Shown here: positions 61,375 to 64,000 of the stretch, piece after piece
Layout of the letters: each line of letters begins with the position of its first letter
How positions within the stretch are numbered: position 1 is the stretch's first letter
Notes under the pieces: model-generated
Told to the model about the DNA's origin: nothing
Database searches by the model: none
Seen by the model: the letters and a program-made list of their open reading frames with translations, nothing else
Translations under genes and position numbers: made by a program
NCBI GenBank assembly: GCA_050740315.1
Contig: JBOIDC010000002.1
Span: 1 to 64,000, forward strand
Direction of reading: 5' to 3'
DNA length: 64,000 nucleotides
Origin: JACCYU01 sp050740315
Lineage (GTDB): Bacteria; Pseudomonadota; Gammaproteobacteria; JACCYU01

Positions 61375-63759
61375 TTACGAACTGCTCTGCTCCGCCATAA
61401 ACAGCCAGGTCTCGACGACTGAATCGGGATTCAACGACACGCTATCGATACCCTCGTCGAGCAACCAGCGGGCGAAGTCAGGATAATCCGAAGGTCCCTG
61501 CCCACAGATGCCCACGTATTTGCCCGCTTTGCGGCAGGCGCCGATGACCTGATGAATCAGCGTCTTGACCGCCGGATTGCGCTCATCGAAGCCGGTCGCG
61601 ACCAGCCCCGAATCCCGGTCCAGCGCCAGGGTCATCTGCGTGAGGTCATTGGAACCGATGGAAAATCCATCGAAATGTTCGAGAAATTGTTCGGCCAGCA
61701 CCACGTTGGACGGAATCTCGCACATCATGATCACCTTGAGATCATCGACCCCGCGTTGCAGCCCGTTATCGGCCAGCAGCGTCACGACCTGCGACGCCTC
61801 TTCCAGGGTGCGCACGAACGGCACCATGATCTGCACGTTGGTAAAGCCCATCTCTTCCCGCACCTTGCGCAACGCCCGGCATTCCAGTTCGAAGCAGTCG
61901 CGGAATTTTTCCGAGATGTAGCGCGACGCGCCCCGCAACCCGATCATGGGGTTCTCTTCCTTGGGCTCGTAGCGCGAACCGGCCATCAGGTGCGCGTATT
62001 CGTTGGACTTGAAGTCCGACAGGCGCACGATCACCGGATGCGGCGCAAACGCCGCGGCCAGCGTCGCGATGCCTTCGCTGAGCTTGTCCACGAAGAAGCT
62101 CACCGGATCCGCATAGCCGGCGCAGCGCGCGGCGATCTTGTCCTGCAGGTCCGGCGGCAACTGATCGAATTCCAGCAACGCCTTGGGATGCACGCCGATG
62201 GTGTTGTTGATCAGAAATTCCAGCCTTGCCAGACCCACGCCGGCGTTGGGAACGCTCGCAAACGTGAATGCGCGCCCAGGATTGCCCACGTTCAGCATGA
62301 CTTTAAGCGGCAGTTCGGGCATGGCGTCCAGCTCGTGCTTGTGCACCTGGAAGTCCAGCCTGCCCTCATAGATCAATCCCGTGTCGCCTTCCGCGCACGA
62401 CACCGTGACGTCCTGCCCGTCACTGAGCCGCCGCGACGCGTCGCCGCACCCGACCACCGCGGGAATACCGAGTTCCCGCGCGATGATGGCGGCGTGACAG
62501 GTGCGCCCGCCGCGATCGGTGACGATCGCCGCGGCGCGTTTCATCACGGGCTCCCAGTCCGGATCGGTCATGTCCGTCACCAGCACGTCGCCCTTCTGCA
62601 ACTTGTCCATGTCCCCAAGATCGATCATCACCCGCGCCGCGCCGCTGGCGATTCGCTGGCCGACCGCGCGCCCCTCGATCAGCACCTCGCCTTTTCCACA
62701 CAACACATAGCGCTCCACGACCTGGTGGGTCTTGCTCTTGACGGTTTCCGGGCGCGCCTGCACGATGAACAGTTCGCCGGTCTCGCCGTCCTTGGCCCAT
62801 TCGATGTCCATCGGCCGGCCGTAATGCCGCTCGATGATGACCGCCTGGCGGGCCAGCTGCGTGATCTCTTCATCGGTCAAGGTAAAACGGGCGCGTTCGT
62901 CTGCCGGCACATCGACGGTGCGCACCGACTTTTCCAGCGCGCCACCATCGCTGTAGATCATCTTGATTTCCTTGCTTCCCAGGGTACGCTGCAGGATGGC
63001 GGGCCGGCCGGCGGCCAGGGTCGGCTTGTGCACATAGAATTCGTCGGGGTTCACCGCACCCTGCACCACCGCCTCGCCCAGACCATAACTGCTGGTGATG
63101 AACACGACGTCGCGGAAGCCGGATTCCGTATCGAGGGTGAACATCACGCCGCTGGCGGCGAGATCGCTGCGCACCATGCGCTGAATACCCGCCGACAGCG
63201 CGACTTCGCCGTGCTCGAAACCATGATGCACGCGGTACGATATCGCGCGGTCGTTGAACAGCGACGCGAACACGTTCTTGACCGCCAGCAGCACGTTGTC
63301 CAAGCCGCGCACGTTGAGAAACGTTTCCTGCTGACCGGCGAAAGACGCATCGGGCAGATCCTCGGCGGTCGCCGAGGACCGCACGGCGACGGCCAGAGAG
63401 CCGCCAGCCTGCCGCTCCAGTTGTTCGAAGGCATGCGCAATGGCGTCGCGCAACTGGCCCTTGATCGGCGTGTCGATAATCATCTGGCGGATCGCCCGGC
63501 CGGTCTGCGCCAGGGCCTTCACGTCTTCGACGTCGAGCTTGCCCAGCGCGGCGCTGATCCTGTCGGTCAGCCCCGCATCCGACAGAAAGCGCCGGAATGC
63601 CTCGGCGGTGGTGGCAAATCCGCCGGGTACGCTGACGCCGCTTGCGGCCAGGTGCTGGATCATCTCACCCAGCGAGGCATTTTTGCCGCCCACGTGCGCG
63701 ACATCGTTCATGCCAATGGAATCGAGGCTTACAATATAATCTTCCACAATGTTGTCCAC
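61375..63759 (-). CDS. ppsA: Phosphoenolpyruvate synthase
   Basis: Converts pyruvate and ATP to PEP, AMP and phosphate for gluconeogenesis. The 794-residue protein has the N-terminal ATP-binding domain (VGGKNASLGEMIQHLAASGV; VRSSATAEDLPDASFAGQQE). The swivelling phosphohistidine domain follows (DRGGRTCHAAIIARELGIPA), then the C-terminal PEP barrel (FSIGSNDLTQMTLALDRDSG; YVGICGQGPSDYPDFA with the catalytic cysteine). The start at 63759 gives the family's usual MDNIVEDYIVSLDSIGMNDV. It is divergent from its own regulator gene ppsR. Confidence 0.96.
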   Translation of the reverse strand: MDNIVEDYIVSLDSIGMNDVAHVGGKNASLGEMIQHLAASGVSVPGGFATTAEAFRRFLSDAGLTDRISAALGKLDVEDVKALAQTGRAIRQMIIDTPIKGQLRDAIAHAFEQLERQAGGSLAVAVRSSATAEDLPDASFAGQQETFLNVRGLDNVLLAVKNVFASLFNDRAISYRVHHGFEHGEVALSAGIQRMVRSDLAASGVMFTLDTESGFRDVVFITSSYGLGEAVVQGAVNPDEFYVHKPTLAAGRPAILQRTLGSKEIKMIYSDGGALEKSVRTVDVPADERARFTLTDEEITQLARQAVIIERHYGRPMDIEWAKDGETGELFIVQARPETVKSKTHQVVERYVLCGKGEVLIEGRAVGQRIASGAARVMIDLGDMDKLQKGDVLVTDMTDPDWEPVMKRAAAIVTDRGGRTCHAAIIARELGIPAVVGCGDASRRLSDGQDVTVSCAEGDTGLIYEGRLDFQVHKHELDAMPELPLKVMLNVGNPGRAFTFASVPNAGVGLARLEFLINNTIGVHPKALLEFDQLPPDLQDKIAARCAGYADPVSFFVDKLSEGIATLAAAFAPHPVIVRLSDFKSNEYAHLMAGSRYEPKEENPMIGLRGASRYISEKFRDCFELECRALRKVREEMGFTNVQIMVPFVRTLEEASQVVTLLADNGLQRGVDDLKVIMMCEIPSNVVLAEQFLEHFDGFSIGSNDLTQMTLALDRDSGLVATGFDERNPAVKTLIHQVIGACRKAGKYVGICGQGPSDYPDFARWLLDEGIDSVSLNPDSVVETWLFMAEQSSS

Positions 63760-63841
63760 TGGGATATGTCCTTGGTTGGCGGTGTCGTAAGATTACGGGC
63801 AAACGTTACAGCGTCGCCATTGTAAGGTTCACACTTTCTCC

Positions 63842-64000
63842 ATGCGCAGCGTTTTTTTCTTGTCCAATCGAACGGCCATCACCGCGGAGACGTTGGGGCA
63901 TAGCCTGCTGGCGCAGTTCCAGGGTCTGGAATTTCGTGAATTTACCATTCCGTATGTGGACAGCCGCGACAAGGCCGCGTCGGTGGCCGAGCGGATCAAC
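63842..64000 (+). CDS. ppsR: PEP synthase kinase/pyrophosphorylase PpsR (5' part only)
   Basis: A bifunctional regulator (DUF299) that inactivates PpsA by ADP-dependent phosphorylation and reactivates it by phosphate-dependent removal. Fifty-three codons are visible: MRSVFFLSNRTAITAETLGH, then SLLAQFQGLEF and TIPYVDSRDKAASVAERIN. The opening matches the family (VFFVSDRTGITAE-type). It runs off the right edge and faces away from ppsA across 82 bases. Confidence 0.88.
   Translation, partial: MRSVFFLSNRTAITAETLGHSLLAQFQGLEFREFTIPYVDSRDKAASVAERIN

Noticed and set aside
61552..63825. 757-codon plus-strand frame opposite ppsA
   Set aside because: Arg/His/Gln-rich shadow of ppsA with no family features.

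Overview
The window is ordinary, high-GC gammaproteobacterial chromosome, densely packed with core genes. The gene order tilS-accA-dnaE-rnhB-(lpxB)-lpxA-fabZ-lpxD-skp-bamA-rseP-dxr-cdsA-uppS-frr-pyrH-tsf-rpsB | map-glnD-dapCDE is the block found near minute 4 of E. coli. The uppS-cdsA-dxr order and the rseAB-mucD layout match Pseudomonas-like and sulfur-oxidising (Chromatiales/Acidiferrobacter-like) lineages better than enterics. No rRNA, CRISPR, insertion sequence, prophage or defence island was seen.

Layout: 1-1941 is the edge of a type VI secretion operon (tagH, then a truncated tssJ) transcribed leftward. 1942-2935 is about 1 kb with no supported gene, only short decayed-looking coding remnants. 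2936-10301 holds tilS, a Uma2-family nuclease gene, accA, dnaE and rnhB. 10392-13646 is a rightward gnnA-gnnB-lpxB cassette inserted or inverted within the otherwise leftward lipid A block. A frameshifted small lipoprotein gene follows. Then come lpxA, fabZ, lpxD, skp, bamA, rseP, dxr, cdsA, uppS, frr, pyrH, tsf and rpsB, all leftward (14486-27486). map, glnD, dapC, dapD and dapE run rightward (27786-34672). 34771-36552 has an exonuclease gene and cysM. 36686-47000 is the pdxJ-recO-era-rnc-DUF4845-lepB-lepA-mucD-rseB-rseA-rpoE envelope-stress/housekeeping block (leftward). nadB is divergent from rpoE, followed by a rhodanese, orn, an M48 protease, a cytochrome c, a HIT protein and a quinone oxidoreductase. 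53602-56661 carries recR-ybaB-dnaX, the 4.5S SRP RNA gene and tRNA-Ser(GGA). The right end has a DUF1820 gene, a small CbiX-type chelatase, a REC-PAS-GAF-GGDEF-EAL signalling protein, and divergent ppsA and ppsR.

How the genes work together: the central theme is envelope biogenesis. LpxA, LpxD and LpxB, FabZ (3-hydroxyacyl-ACP supply), BamA and Skp (outer-membrane proteins), RseP, RseA, RseB, RpoE and MucD (sigma-E stress circuit), Dxr and UppS (isoprenoid carrier), CdsA (phospholipid) and DapCDE (peptidoglycan/lysine) are all here. The most informative special feature is gnnA-gnnB fused to lpxB by overlapping reading frames. It predicts that UDP-GlcNAc is converted to UDP-GlcNAc3N, so that lipid A is built on 2,3-diamino-2,3-dideoxyglucose with amide-linked acyl chains. 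The LpxA ruler residue (Met in place of E. coli Gly173) predicts a 10-carbon chain. I did not find a convincing wholly undescribed system. The best leads are this lipid A variant, the gene remnants beside the T6SS operon, the rpsB C-terminal extension, and the duplicated tRNA-Ser 5' end enclosing three hairpins.
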